A program made the translations under genes and the position numbers. From the NCBI GenBank assembly GCA_036346225.1, contig JARFIW010000500.1:806001-870000 (forward strand): a DNA stretch of 64,000 nt, read 5' to 3'. This DNA comes from Platerodrilus igneus (Eukaryota; Arthropoda; Insecta; Coleoptera; Lycidae). This document shows, in pieces, positions 1 to 11,229 of this stretch; within the stretch, counting starts at the first letter, position 1, and the number at the start of each line of letters is the position of its first letter. The notes beneath the pieces are model-generated. The model worked only from the letters and a program-made list of their open reading frames with translations. It searched no databases and was not told where the DNA came from.

Positions 1-216
1 TCTTTTTGTGTATACCCCAGAATATCTCTGGCGACAATTTCTAAGCTGGATTTAATGTTATTCTGTTCTGCTAATACTTCCTTAGTGTCAGAAAATTTTC
101 CGATATTTTCCAATAAGTTCACGGAAGAATTTTTGAATGATTTCTATTTTAATTGAATTTTTAATGAGTCAAGCCATCAACTCAAAAAATTGGAAAATAC
201 AAAGTCTTTGAGCTTT
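1..216. other. AT-rich sequence upstream of Gypsy element
   Basis: No open reading frame, RNA gene or repeat was recognised here. It precedes the probable 5' LTR of the Gypsy element; the exact boundary is unknown because the window contains no second LTR copy, so part of it may belong to the LTR. Confidence 0.4.
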
Positions 217-757
217 TGATGTATTGTTGCGATCCACTATTAGGCAACCCGTCAAACATACAAACGCCCGAGGCACATCATATTCTCAAGGATTCCAGAA
301 TTCTTCTAGAAAATACTAGATAATGAGTCATATCTTTAATTCAGGGTATATATAAGGCCGCTTATGAATGTAAGAGTTAGTCTATACTTGAATGTCTAAT
401 ATAAATTATATCGTGTGCAGTAAACGTAGTTGAGCTTTTAGGAGTTCAAGAATTTATACATAAATGATATATGCTGTGTTTAATGTACATGCAGCTTGTA
501 GTATACATAAATAAATAGAAGTGTATAAACAAATAGTTATGTTAATGTTGTTAATGGACCTATGGTAAAGAAGTTAGTGTAAGAAAATATTAGTGCTTGT
601 AATTTCATTAGTGTAATAGTGCTTCATTGTTAAGTGGACTGAAAACATCTACAAATAAGGCATATACGGTTAATTAGACTTGTGAACAGTGAGTAATAAA
701 GACGTTTGTTATTACTTGTTTTAAATTAGAGAAACGCGGTAGCAGTAGCCCGCTTCA
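217..757 (+). repeat. Probable 5' LTR (start approximate)
   Basis: The right edge is placed at 757 because a tRNA-like primer binding site starts two bases later. The interval has a strong TATA box (347-357) and several AATAAA-type signals, as expected for an LTR promoter and poly(A) region. The left edge is a guess: no second copy is available for comparison. The last 13 bases (745-757) recur at 4796-4808. Confidence 0.45.
347..357 (+). promoter_or_regulatory. TATA box of the probable 5' LTR
   Basis: TATATATAAGG is a near-ideal TATA box, followed about 25-30 bases later by AT-rich sequence with a GTTAGTC initiator-like site. Its place about 400 bases before the PBS suits a U3/R promoter of a Gypsy LTR. 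Confidence 0.5.
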
Positions 758-758
758 C

Positions 759-774
759 TGGTGTCAGATGTGGG
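759..774 (+). promoter_or_regulatory. Primer binding site, tRNA-Leu type
   Basis: TGGTGTCAGATGTGGG matches, with one mismatch, the complement of the 3' end of animal tRNA-Leu including CCA. It lies directly after the presumed LTR and about 60 bases before the gag start codon, where a retrotransposon minus-strand primer site belongs. Confidence 0.65.
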
Positions 775-836
775 GTATATAGTGATTAATTTAAAAGGAA
801 AGCACACAAGTCTAAAGACATTTAAGTAGTTTATAT

Positions 837-2243
837 ATGCCAGTTACAAGAAGTCAAAGTAAGATGGACGCAGAAACTTTAATGAATTTCCTTAAGGATT
901 TTAAATCCGGTATGGAGGAAAAGTTAAGTGAAATCGCAGTGAGGTCAGTTGAACTGGAATCGACACTAAAAGAGTTTAAAGACGGTATGGAAGTAACACT
1001 TAGTGAAAATGCTGAGAAAATAGAGGAAAAGTTGAGTGAAAATGCTGCAAAAATGGAAGAAAAGTTAAGTGAAAATACAGCCACGTTAGAACGAAGATTA
1101 ATAGAAATCTCCATTGCATTGAAAGACGATTTCACTCAACAGGTAAAAAAAAAGTTGGACAATAAATTGGTAAAAATGGAAGAAGATGTGATGAGGCTGC
1201 AAGAACAAATGATTTCACTAACAACGCGGCCAATTAAATTAGCAAACCAAGTTGTAAATGAAAACATTCAGGAAATAAGAACCATGGAAAGAAGCGAGTC
1301 AATACCATCTAAATTTAAAGTAAAACCACCCACGTTCGATGGCAAAACACCTTGGCCCACATATTTGAAACAATTTGAAGCTGCAGCAATAGTCTACGGT
1401 TGGTGCAACAAAGAGAAGCCTATCTCCTTAATAGTGGCCCTACGGGGAGAAGCTCTTAACATCTTACAAACGATTCCCGATCACCAGCAGAATGATTACG
1501 GCCTCTTAACATCGAAGCTTGAGATGAGATATGGAGACGCTCACCTTCAACAGGTTTACCACGTACAAGTTAAGAACCGCTCGCAAAAGACAAGTGAAAG
1601 CCTGCAAGAATTCGAAGCTGACATCGCCAGATTAGTTAGATTGGCATACCCAACGGCACCAGATAGTTTCCTCGAACAACTGGCTGTAAAAACATTTGTG
1701 GATGGCATTAAAGACAGTGAAATACAGCAAGCGCTAAGATTAGCACGGCCAAAAATGTTAGATGACGCACTGGCTCATGCGCTTGAATTTGAAGCAGCTA
1801 CGCAGACGTCACGCAGGATGAGTCACAAAGTTCGGTCTGCATTAGAAGAACCTGAGCAATCGCAGAACAGCATAGATGAAATAATAAACCGTGTGTTTGA
1901 AAAGCGAAAAGCGGAATGGCTGAAAAGACTACGACTGCGGAGATGGCGACTGCGATGCTGGAGCTGCGGTGAAGTTGGTCATATGCAGAGACGCTGTACT
2001 CAACCAAAGAAACAACCGGTTAAGTTAAAGCAGGTCAATGTAAGGGGGCGAACGTCGACAGCACAGCGTAGTGCTCCGGAGATTATCATCCGTGCTGCAT
2101 CGTCAATGGGAAGTCTGGACAGCATTTATATCGATGGTAGAATTAATTGTAGGATTGTCCGATTACTCGTGAATACAGGAGCGACAAGGACTATTGTGAG
2201 ACCAGATTTAGTTGGTCGTGGAAAAGTGCTACCTGTGTGGTAG
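837..2243 (+). pseudogene. gag: Gypsy Gag with start of protease
   Basis: Gag packages element RNA in virus-like particles. The start MPVTRSQSK is the first ATG after the PBS. Residues about 20-130 form a predicted coiled coil built on repeated units resembling KLSENAxKxEE. A retrotransposon Gag capsid region follows (about 160-300, with KPPTFDGKTPWPTYLKQFE and a TYGLL-like segment). A CCHC zinc knuckle, CWSCGEVGHMQRRC, lies near residue 378. The frame ends in the protease start, where the catalytic triplet reads NTGA instead of DTGA, so the Asp is lost. The frame stops at 2243 and homology continues in another phase. The Gag-protease junction looks partly deleted. Confidence 0.85.
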
Positions 2244-2899
2244 CTGAAATTACAGAAGAAGTGATCTTGGGAATGGATCTCATGAGAGAATATGGGTTTC
2301 ATGTAAACATGAAAGAAAATGTGCTTCGGATAGATGATGATGAGATTCCATTTCAAGGTACGAGTAACCAGACGATGCAAGTCCGAATGATTTGCGATAT
2401 GAAAATACCCGAGAAGGCGGAAATGATAGTAATGGGACGCCCGGATGGTACGTTTCGGGAAGGACAAGTATGCATGGTGGAAGCAACTGAATCGGGAATG
2501 GGTCAGGAGGGATTGCTGATTGGAAGAACGCTGGTAAAGTTTCGAAATATGGTACCAGTAAGGGTGCTGAACATTAATCCGTATACGGTGACCCTGAAGA
2601 AAGACACGATTGTGGGAAGTTGCATTCCAGTATGCCATATTAAACGTTGTGTGGACGACACGAAAGATAAACCAGTCAACGGTTGCGCACAGAAATTGCT
2701 GGATATATTGATACCTTCGTGTCAAGGATTAAACGGCGACCAACTGGGCAAGGTAAAAGAGCTGGTCGGACGATATCGAGGTGTGTTTGCACTGGATGAT
2801 AGTGAGAAAGGAAGGACGAATGTTGCAACACAAGACCAATACTGGAGATGCGCAACCGATAAGACAACACCCCAGGCGGCTTCCTTTGGCAAAACGTAA
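2237..2899 (+). pseudogene. pol: Gypsy protease C-terminal part and pol linker
   Basis: This frame continues the retropepsin: the segment VAEITEEVILGMDLM is the typical C-terminal protease motif (ILGMDFL-like). A linker of about 150 residues follows, up to the start of RT. It overlaps the gag frame by seven bases and is out of phase with it by a small indel. Near 2820 homology jumps to the next frame, after which the rest of this frame is a shadow. Function is lost in this copy. Confidence 0.8.
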
Positions 2900-4325
2900 G
2901 GAAGCCGAGCAAATTATCACCGATATGGAAGAACAGGGAGTGATTAAACCCTCGAATAGTCCATGGGCATCACCGGTAGTGCTTGTCAAGAAAAAGGACG
3001 GGTCGACAAGGTTTTATGTAGACTACCGGCGGCTTAACAATGTGACAAAGAAAGACAGCTATCCTTTGCCCAGAATTGATGACACCTTGGATACTCTATC
3101 CGGATAAATGAATAAATGGTTTTCGACCTTGGACTTGAAAAGCGGATACTGGCAGGTAGGCTTGGAGCCAAACGATAAAGAAAAGACTGCGTTTACAATT
3201 GGAACTGGATTATGGGAGTTCAAGGTCATGCCATTTGGATTATGCAATGCCCCTGCTACTTTTGAACGTTTGATGGAATCGATACTGCGTGGACTGTCCT
3301 GGAAAAGTTGTCTGGTGTGCCTTGACGACGTAATAGTGTTAGGCCGGTCTTTTGAAGAACACCATAAGAACCTAGAGGAGATATTCCAAAGATTACAGGG
3401 GGCAAACCTTACATTGAGCCCCAAGAAGTGTCACCTGTTTGGAAAAGAGGTGAAATACCTAGGACATGTCGTTTCGGAGACCGGAATAAGAGCTGACCCT
3501 GGCAAAATAAAAACGGTACAAGAGTGGCCTACACGAGTAGATATACACCAACTACGCAGTTTTCTAGGATTGTGCACATATTACCGACGTTTTATACTTG
3601 GGTTTGCGAACATTGCCAAACCGTTAACGAAATTAACCGAAGATGGACAAGAATATGATTGGAATGACGACTGCCACAGTGCATTTGAACAGCTGAAACG
3701 GCTGCTAGTTATAGCACCAATTTTGAGTTATCCACGGATGGAGGGAAAATTTGTGTTGGATACCGATGCCAGTAACACAGCTGTAGGAAGCGTTCTTTCT
3801 CAAGTGCAGGACGGACAAGAAAAAGTTACTGGGTATTTCAGCAAGGTCTTGTCGCGGCGGCCAGAAAGGAACTATTGTGTGACCAGAAGGGAGCTGTTGG
3901 CCGTCGTCAAATCCGTAGAGCACTTTTATAAGTACTTATACGGCCGTAAATTCCTGTTGAGAACAGACCATGCTGCACTGAAATGGTTACTGCAGTTTCG
4001 AAATCCTAAAGGGCCAGTGGCAAGGTGGATAGAGCGGCTGCAGGAATATGACTTTGACACAGAACATCGTGTAGGAACTAGCCATCGGAATGCAGACGCT
4101 CTATCAAGGAGACCTTGTCCGGTGGACTGCAATCATTGCTCCAAGATGGAAGAGAAAATAAGTGTCATCCATAGAATGACGGTAACCGATGATACTTGGC
4201 AACCCGAAAGAATACGAGAAGACCAGGAGAATGACGCCGAATTGGGACGTATTATTGAGTGGAAGAATAGAGGACAACGACCAGATTGGGAAGAAATTAG
4301 TATTTTAAGCAGGAGCCTTTACTAG
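2781..4325 (+). pseudogene. pol: Gypsy reverse transcriptase and RNase H
   Basis: RT homology is recognisable from about 2820. Motifs in order: DYRRLN, STLDLKSGYWQV, FKVMPFGLCNAPATFERLM, then the active site CLDD (usually YLDD, so the Tyr is changed to Cys). The thumb/connection follows (KYLGHVVSETGI; LRSFLGLCTYYRRFI). RNase H follows with FVLDTDASN, RRELLAVV and LRTDHAALKWL, carrying its acidic residues. A single in-frame stop (3105-3107) separates the fingers from the palm. The frame ends at 4325, where sequence switches to an inverted integrase piece. The length to that point is as expected for Gypsy pol up to the integrase zinc finger. Confidence 0.92.
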
Positions 4326-4805
4326 TACATCTGCAACCGTCTCGGCTTCTTGGTTAGGTATAGCATATGCTTCCGGCCATTTGGTAAAATAATCCATTGC
4401 AACCAAGATGTATTTATTTCCTTTCTCTGATTCAGGAAACGGACCAGCTATATCAATGGCTACCCTCTCAAAAGGATTCCTCACGTTATACTGTCTCATT
4501 GGGGTTTTCCGTTTTGTAACCGGACCATTCGCAGAGGCACACAATTCACATTTCCGGCACCACTCCTTCACATCATCTTTGCAGTTCACCCAATAGAATC
4601 TTTCTCTCACTCTTTCGAGAGTTCTTTTCACGCCAAAGTGCCCTCCGGAAATACCATCGTGCAAGTGCTGCAACACTTCCGGCACTCTGCTTCTCGGCAC
4701 TATCACTTGAAGTCTCTCAGTGCCATCTTCAAATTCCAGGCGTCGTTTCAAGATTCTATTTTCCATCATCAAGGAGTCCCACTGCGCCCAGTTTGGTAGC
4801 CCGCT
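4312..4805 (-). pseudogene. pol: Gypsy integrase fragment, inverted relative to its pol
   Basis: Read on the minus strand this encodes the integrase N-terminal HHCC zinc finger (H-x3-H pattern in the HDGISGGHFG region, then CRKCELC) and the first part of the catalytic core, with VAIDIAGPFP and VAMDYFTKWPEAYA providing two acidic residues of the DDE triad. The upstream linker WAQWDSL is included, starting near 4790. The third catalytic residue and C-terminal domain are missing. Family and divergence fit the plus-strand pol that ends at the same point, so it is probably the same or a sister element, flipped and truncated. Confidence 0.88.
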
Positions 4806-4808
4806 TCA

Positions 4809-6991
4809 GTATTATATCTTAAAAGCCAAAGGTCTATATTCCTACTACAGAAAACAGGAAACTCCTTCCTCGGCAGATTTATCAGAATGTGACGTATTAT
4901 TTCTCAAAAATTAAAGATAACTAAATTAATTATGAAAAACTGTTCATTCGCATGTAAATCGCCAAAAATCCTATCCGGAAATATTGATGAGCATGTGACA
5001 TATCGCTTCGCATAAGACGAAATTATATTTTTGAGAATTCAAAAACAGTATTGACAAGTCGAAGAAAGAACTATGCTATTACCATTATCCTCCTGAAATT
5101 ATGTACGTATCTGAGACCGGTGACAATGCATTGTCTACGAACAAGGGCAAAAATAGATATTCGTCTTGTCCAATAGTGCGACCAATGAATACATGTGCCC
5201 TAAAAGTCGAAGACTAAACGCAATATTACCATTATAACTTAATTTTTCTTTAACTGTTATGGTCTTAACATTAGACAGTTTAATTTTAGGGTAAGCTTTG
5301 GCTGCAACTACATGCATTTGGTATTATACTTTGCGCTCTCTTTGTAGTTAAACATCACGCCTTTAAGCAGATAATCTATGTTCTGCTAATTAAACAGAAA
5401 ATAAGTAGTCCTAGAGTGCACTGTATTAATTTTTTTTAAAATGCCCTCTTACGCTTCTTTTAGAGAGAATGTTTGAATTGCTTACTATGAAGAGAAATCC
5501 CAGACTGGCTCCCGACAAAACTAATTACACTTAATTAAAAGCTTGAAATAAACTTGTAATGCTAAGTATCTCACTGTAGTGATCATACAAAATTCCTAGA
5601 ATCAATCTGTAAGTTCAATGCTTTATGAACATTAATGAAAGATACGCCCCATTGTTAATAAAGCAATTTTGGAGTTTTAACGAAGACCCTGCGAAGTGCT
5701 AGTTTTAATTCTGTAACGAAAATACTATTAATTATCGTCAAGTGTTTTGTTACACCCAATCATTAATTTAAATAATTAATCTGGTACTTGATTAGGTAAG
5801 TAAGGCCTTTAATTATTTTATACTACTACTATAAAGAAAATTTACTACAACAACGAAGCTGGCGTTCATGACCAAAAAGACGAATATACATTGTTTCAAA
5901 AAGTGTGTTAAAACTAGTTGGAATGCTCTTGTGAATTATGCACACAGATTAGAATTTTGAATGATTAGTCGTCTTTTTTTTAATCGTCTCTTATGCTGAG
6001 AAATCCTTGATTGAGTTACAAAAATATGAGAATAAACTGCACTTAAATGCATGTATCATTATAAAAAATTTTTTATAATCATAGAGACCTATTCTTCATA
6101 TATTTGTATGCAAATATTATTGTGGATTGTTCGTAGTAAAAATTATACAACTATTCATCTGTAAGAACGTAACTGAATTTCGATTAGATCAACCAAGCTT
6201 TTATTAGCATGCAATTTTCGAATAGATTCGGTTAACGTATTTTTCATATGCTCTAAGCATCTGGATTATAGTTGTGTACTGAACATTCAAAAGATATTAG
6301 ATATTTTCTATCCGTGCGTGTGTGCGTACATGTTATCAGTTGTGGGCACGTGTGCATGCACGAGTGTTGTTGGCCTTTACATTTCCCCGTGTATATTAGA
6401 CGTGACTTACGTAACCAACGCTTTCTTATACATTTCTCTGTCTGTTTTACATTATCGATCGTTCATTTCACTTAGTCTTCAAGGCACTTGTTATTGTTAG
6501 CAGTTTGTCAAATCGACCGTTGCCACAATTTCATAGAAATTCTGTCTCAACGTATAATCAAGTTCCATGAACCTGACATTTAACCACAGATGTTTCTTCA
6601 AAGCCCCTCGTTATTTAAAATAACAATTCCTAGTTTCTCCCCTTCTTAGGATTTGTAAACGAACGTTTGCTTTTATGTAAATGGAAAGATGCGTTTAAAT
6701 TATTGATTTTCTATACTTGAAAACTCCGTTTCTGCTTCCATGCTTGAATTAAAATTATTATAATTTAATTATGCGTATTCTTGAGTTTTTATGTACTCTA
6801 AAGCTTTTTCCCTTTGTGCAATTTTAACATTCTAATTTAGAATTACAAAATCTGTTAATAACCGTCCGTCTTCACTATCTAAACTGATTATTTGGCGCGT
6901 AAATAAATTGTTCCTGTTTTCTATATACACAGTTGATAAAATTTTATTGTCTACACCTATTTAACCTATAATTCCACGACAATATATATAA
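4809..6991. other. AT-rich intergenic sequence, nothing recognised
   Basis: No coding similarity, RNA gene or clear repeat was recognised. The short open frames have low-complexity AT-driven composition. It ends at a short TATATATA run that borders the solo LTR at 6992. Confidence 0.5.
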
Positions 6992-7087
6992 TGCTGTGAT
7001 AAGGGGTTGTTTAGGGGTGTATTTAATAGCAAGGGTCGTGTAGTAACAATATATTGCAATAGGAATCAGAAAACTGCATTTATCTAG

Positions 7088-7370
7088 CAGAAAATTAAAT
7101 TATTCGTACATTATGTAAATAGCAAGCATTTAACACCCTGTATATAGACCGTAATTAACTGTAAACGATGCAAGTAAGCATATCTCACAACAATAGAACG
7201 CGTACTTAGCAGAAAAATGGTAATTCATACATTATGTAAATAGCAAGTATTTAACACTCTGTATATAGAGCGTTATTAATTTTAAGTAATGCCAGTGAAC
7301 ATATCTTTCAACAATAGAAGGCGTATTCAGAAGAAATGATAGTACATGTAATTAAACACGCATTGAGAAG
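7088..7370 (+). repeat. About 120-bp tandem repeat in LTR U3
   Basis: Units begin CAGAAAA/CAGAAG at 7088, 7210 and 7328, the last partial. Each contains ACATTATGTAAATAGCAAG then TTTAACAC(C/T)CTGTATATAGA. Corresponding duplicated blocks lie at 47969 and 48087 in element A and in the minus-strand solo LTR, so the duplication predates these copies. The position upstream of the TATA box is that of an enhancer. Confidence 0.65.
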
Positions 7371-7737
7371 TGTCTAATTAGTTATAAAGCAAATACGAAT
7401 ATAAGAGATAAAACCTAAGAAAGCTTTATGCAATTACGCTGAAATAATAAACATTTATGATAAGAGAACGCAGTTTCAAACACGCATAAAAATAGATAAA
7501 CGAAAACAGCATTGAAGTTACATCATTTATTTTGTTCAATTATTCAAAAGGCGCTAGCTATACAAAACAACGTCTGGCAAAGATAACAAGGTATCTATAG
7601 CCAATAGATATTACACGGAAAACCCAAGAAATTACATCAGAAACAACTTCGAAATGCAGGGAATATTAAAGACCTAATTGGTTGAGATATCTGCAAGACT
7701 GCTTGAAAACCCAGCCCACATGTAGGTGGGAACAGCC

Positions 7738-7772
7738 TATATAACACACAGAAATGATAAGACAACTCAGTT
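7738..7772 (+). promoter_or_regulatory. LTR core promoter
   Basis: TATATAA at 7738-7744 is followed 30 bases later by TCAGT (7768-7772), the arthropod initiator consensus. The spacing is right for a TATA-Inr promoter. The equivalent position in element A (near 48590-48626) retains the TCAGT. Confidence 0.6.
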
Positions 7773-8819
7773 CACAACTCAAGCAGGGCGAAGCTGCGTC
7801 ACTGTTAACCAGAAAGTAACGCGTAATTTAATATTTAATAGAATATCAAGTGAATGTTACAGTGATAAAGGGCAATGATTACGAAGACTTCTTTTGCCGT
7901 TTAACGTGAGTAGAGTTTAGGGTAATTTATTTAAACTAAATATTAATAATAATAGGGCTTCGAATTGGTGGTACATTTTTGAATACTTCGAATCTATGAT
8001 ATAACATTTCGAATCTGTGATATAACATTTCGAATCTATGGTACATTTCTGAATAATTCAAGTATGCGCCGACAAGAATAATTCAAATCTGGGTCAATAT
8101 AATATTCCAAATCAGCGTGGACAATTATATTTTTGGTACAATTCTGGTACAATTTTGAATTGCAAGATTCAATGCAAATAAAATAAAGAAGCACGAAGTA
8201 ATTTTTGGAAAACGAGGGGTAACTGTACTCAAACACTGGTTCAACGAAGGAGGACAACAAAGAGATGTTGATCCACAACCCGAACAACCTGTAGCAGGTC
8301 AGATCTATTTTATTTTTAAGATATTTTTCTATTTAAATTTCAATACTGAATTTATTCAATTTATATAAACTTATGATGAAGTCAACAACAAACATTGCAT
8401 ACGTTAAACTTACGTAATGTATTATAAAGGGGTCTAGAACGTTCCAGGTTTCTTTGATAAAAAGGTAGTTTTTGGTGACTTTAGATTGAATTCAAAGTAT
8501 ATAAATTTTGGGATAAATAATACATATGATATTGACTGATTGAAGGGTGTAGTTAAATATTTTTCAAAAATTGTAAATAATATTTCTTTTCATTATATGA
8601 AACTAATTGACTTCGCTTTATCAATTCAAACAAATAGGTAATCATAAAGGGGTGGAGAAGAGAAAAATTGATCATCGTAACGTTGTGCACTCTGTGTAGA
8701 TTAAATAGGGCTAGCCGTGACATAATAATAAAATTAGTAAGATAACATTTGAAGTAAGAACACAGAGAGGTGACGTTACGTAAAAACGTCATTACACCGA
8801 GTACGGCGTTATCATATCA

Positions 8820-8825
8820 ATATAT

Positions 8826-8871
<46 letters not shown>
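8820..8871. repeat. (TA)n microsatellite bordering the solo LTR
   Basis: About 50 bases of nearly perfect TA repeat begin directly after the LTR end. The other side of the LTR also has a short TA run, which suggests insertion inside the microsatellite. Confidence 0.9.
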
Positions 8872-8872
<1 letters not shown>

Positions 8873-11229
8873 ACATGATAAGAGATCACGATAGGTCATT
8901 GAAACCTAAATTCTACAAATAAAACCCACTGTGATTTAAAAGAATCCTGAAAAACAGAAATTTCCGTAAATTCATGGTTAGCCATGTATAACACAAGTGT
9001 ACTGTTATCTATTAAAGTGCCATGCAAAAAATGCAATTTCCACAAGTATAAATAATCACACTGTATGATATAAGCGTATTGTTAATAAATAGCAAGTAAC
9101 GTAAGTTGTATATGTAAAAATAATTAATTTTAAGATACCTTAAAAACTCATTCAATGCGCACGCAAATCGATCATTTTAAGATAAATACAAAGCCATTTA
9201 TTTTCACTTATTAATTATCGATACATTTTCAATGCATATAAACATGCTCTTCATTGGCTGTAAATAGCGTATTATAGTGCTAGCTTTACGCATTTAGCAT
9301 AAAAACTACAATCAATCTTGTTAAAAAAACCCAATTTTAACCTAAATAGGTGTATTAAAAACACATTTTGATTTAAATGAAAATATTTTCTATAGGAAGA
9401 GCACCTCGTTTGAATTAAAAAGTAATTAAAGTTTAAATTAATTAGTCTTTGTATAGCATAAAAATATTTTAAATAAAACATGTTCTCGTATTTTCGAGAG
9501 GAATTGAGAAGAAATACGTCAACTTGTAGAAGTCATTAATAAATAAACGTTTATTCTACGAAGCGTCCAGAACAATAAAAAATAACCCATAAAATGTAAC
9601 AAAAATTGATAAAGGTTATTTATTACCTTTCGAAATTGCTAGATTAGTATGCGACGCCACACTAACCTTGGGTGTTAAACAAAGACGAGCAACGTATGTC
9701 ACTAATGGCTAAAACGAGATAATAAAATTCAACGATTTTAAACGCTAATGAGGATTTCCAAAAAAATTACGTAAGATAGGCGTGTATTATTTAGAATGGA
9801 ATGACTCAAATACTACTACATTTTAGAAATAGATAATTTTGTATACATAAGAAAGCATTTATTAAATAAAATCAGTTTGCGTAATTAATATGTAACAATG
9901 AATAAAGAAGTGATGTTTTAAACGTAACCTGCATAAAAAGAATGGAAATTATTAAATTTAATTATATACAATAAAGATTAGAAATGCTTCGACATATAGA
10001 AGGCTATTAAAAATTTTATTGAATAATTCCGAGGATGCACATTGGTTTCTAAATGAAGATTTAAATAGTATGCAAGATTTTGTAAACTGAAATTTGAACG
10101 TCAATTTAACGGATTTTTTTGCAAGTATAAATTTTTTTAACATATTTTGTAACTAATACCTTATTTTGTCATTTCATTTAAGTCTAAAGTAGAATAGGTC
10201 TGAATTATATATTATTTCATTTTTGTAAGGATCTTTACCAAGAAAGTTTGTGTTCAGTATTCGAAACACTCATACTTTTAATAGATTAGCTGTTAAGGAG
10301 TTTATTGGCCAAACAAGCCTTACAAGCGTGAGAATAAAAAAAAACAACAGGTAAAATATCCATAAGAGAAGAAATTTAACTCGTTAAATTTAAAATAAGG
10401 TAAGGAACATTCTCATAATTAAGTAAATAAGCACTTCTTTGAAATTATTTGTTGTTAGAAAGAAACTATGTTGTAAAAGTTCTATATGCTTTTGTATGAG
10501 AGGAAAATATTTAATACTGTATAAATGCTTTGTGATATTACTGTGTTTGATTTCATTTTGAAAACTCTATCCTTTCCGTTGAGCTAGCCAGGCAAAGTTA
10601 GAAAAGAAGTGTACTAGGCCGCCCCCTATAATAAGAGGGAGAAGTATCCGGAATGTTTAAGTTGGTCCTATAGTTAACAGTGAGTCGGGTTTAAGCGCGC
10701 GAGGGAGCACGTCAGGTTATCCTAGCGCGTGTCGGGTGTTTTAGAACTTATAGTTTAAATTGTGAACTTTGCGTTGAAATTAAATTATACATTGATCCGT
10801 AAGAGTGTGGCAGAGATAGTGGATGCTAACGAGGATCAGTTTGGATTGTACTTTACAGATAAGTTATAGCGTAGTATTATTTCTTTGTTTGTTTTTTTTA
10901 ATGACAACGGCGCTGGCCGCATTGTAGTTACGGTATATGCTGCGAATTTCTATTTAGCTGTGTTTGTTTTCTATGTAGTAATATTGGTTACAAGTCATTA
11001 AACTACATAAATCCATCTACGAGTTATTATTAAATATCCACAGGTTGTAACAGGTAAAACTAAAAGGATCACGAAAATACCGCAGGAGAGGGGTTGCCGC
11101 TAGTCTGGGCCTACATCTACAAGGGCAGCCACTCGTTTCCACGCCTCCGGGAATGTCTGATCTTTCTGAGAGAGCTTAGTGCAGAAGGTAAGTCAACAAT
11201 TTCAAATTTTACAATTTGCTGTATCTGTA
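8872..11229. other. AT-rich intergenic with a GC-richer island at 10600-11190
   Basis: Most of the stretch holds nothing recognisable. From about 10600 to 11190 base composition rises in GC: CCTATAATAAGAG near 10625 could be a TATA-type box, and AAG|GTAAGT near 11192 is a good splice donor. No coding frame was recognised. It could be an LTR or 5' non-coding exon of unknown affiliation. Confidence 0.3.

Larger units (their letters stand above)
217..4808 (+). mobile_element. Decayed, rearranged Ty3/Gypsy LTR retrotransposon
   Basis: The order probable 5' LTR, PBS, gag, protease, reverse transcriptase, RNase H on the plus strand is that of a Ty3/Gypsy element. The coding region is broken by at least two frameshifts (near 2235 and 2820) and one in-frame stop (3105-3107). 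The integrase part is present only as a fragment on the opposite strand (4312-4805), and no 3' LTR follows. It is therefore a dead, rearranged copy. Gag and PBS type differ from those of the elements at 34319 and 47872, so it belongs to another Gypsy lineage. Confidence 0.9.
6992..8819 (+). mobile_element. Solo LTR, family A type
   Basis: It starts TGCTGTGATAAGGGG, as do the LTRs of element A (47872) and the minus-strand solo LTR at 32080-33885, and aligns with them along its length: the AACACCCTGTATATA block, the conserved promoter segment, and the GGTGACTTT block near 8475. It ends in CA at 8819. AT runs flank it on both sides (TATATATAA before, (TA)n after). No internal region follows, so it is a solo LTR. 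Divergence from element A is high, indicating an old insertion or a separate subfamily. Confidence 0.8.

Noticed and set aside
10600..11200. Possible promoter and 5' non-coding exon with donor AAG|GTAAGT
   Set aside because: No coding frame, no acceptor partner and no repeat partner in the window.
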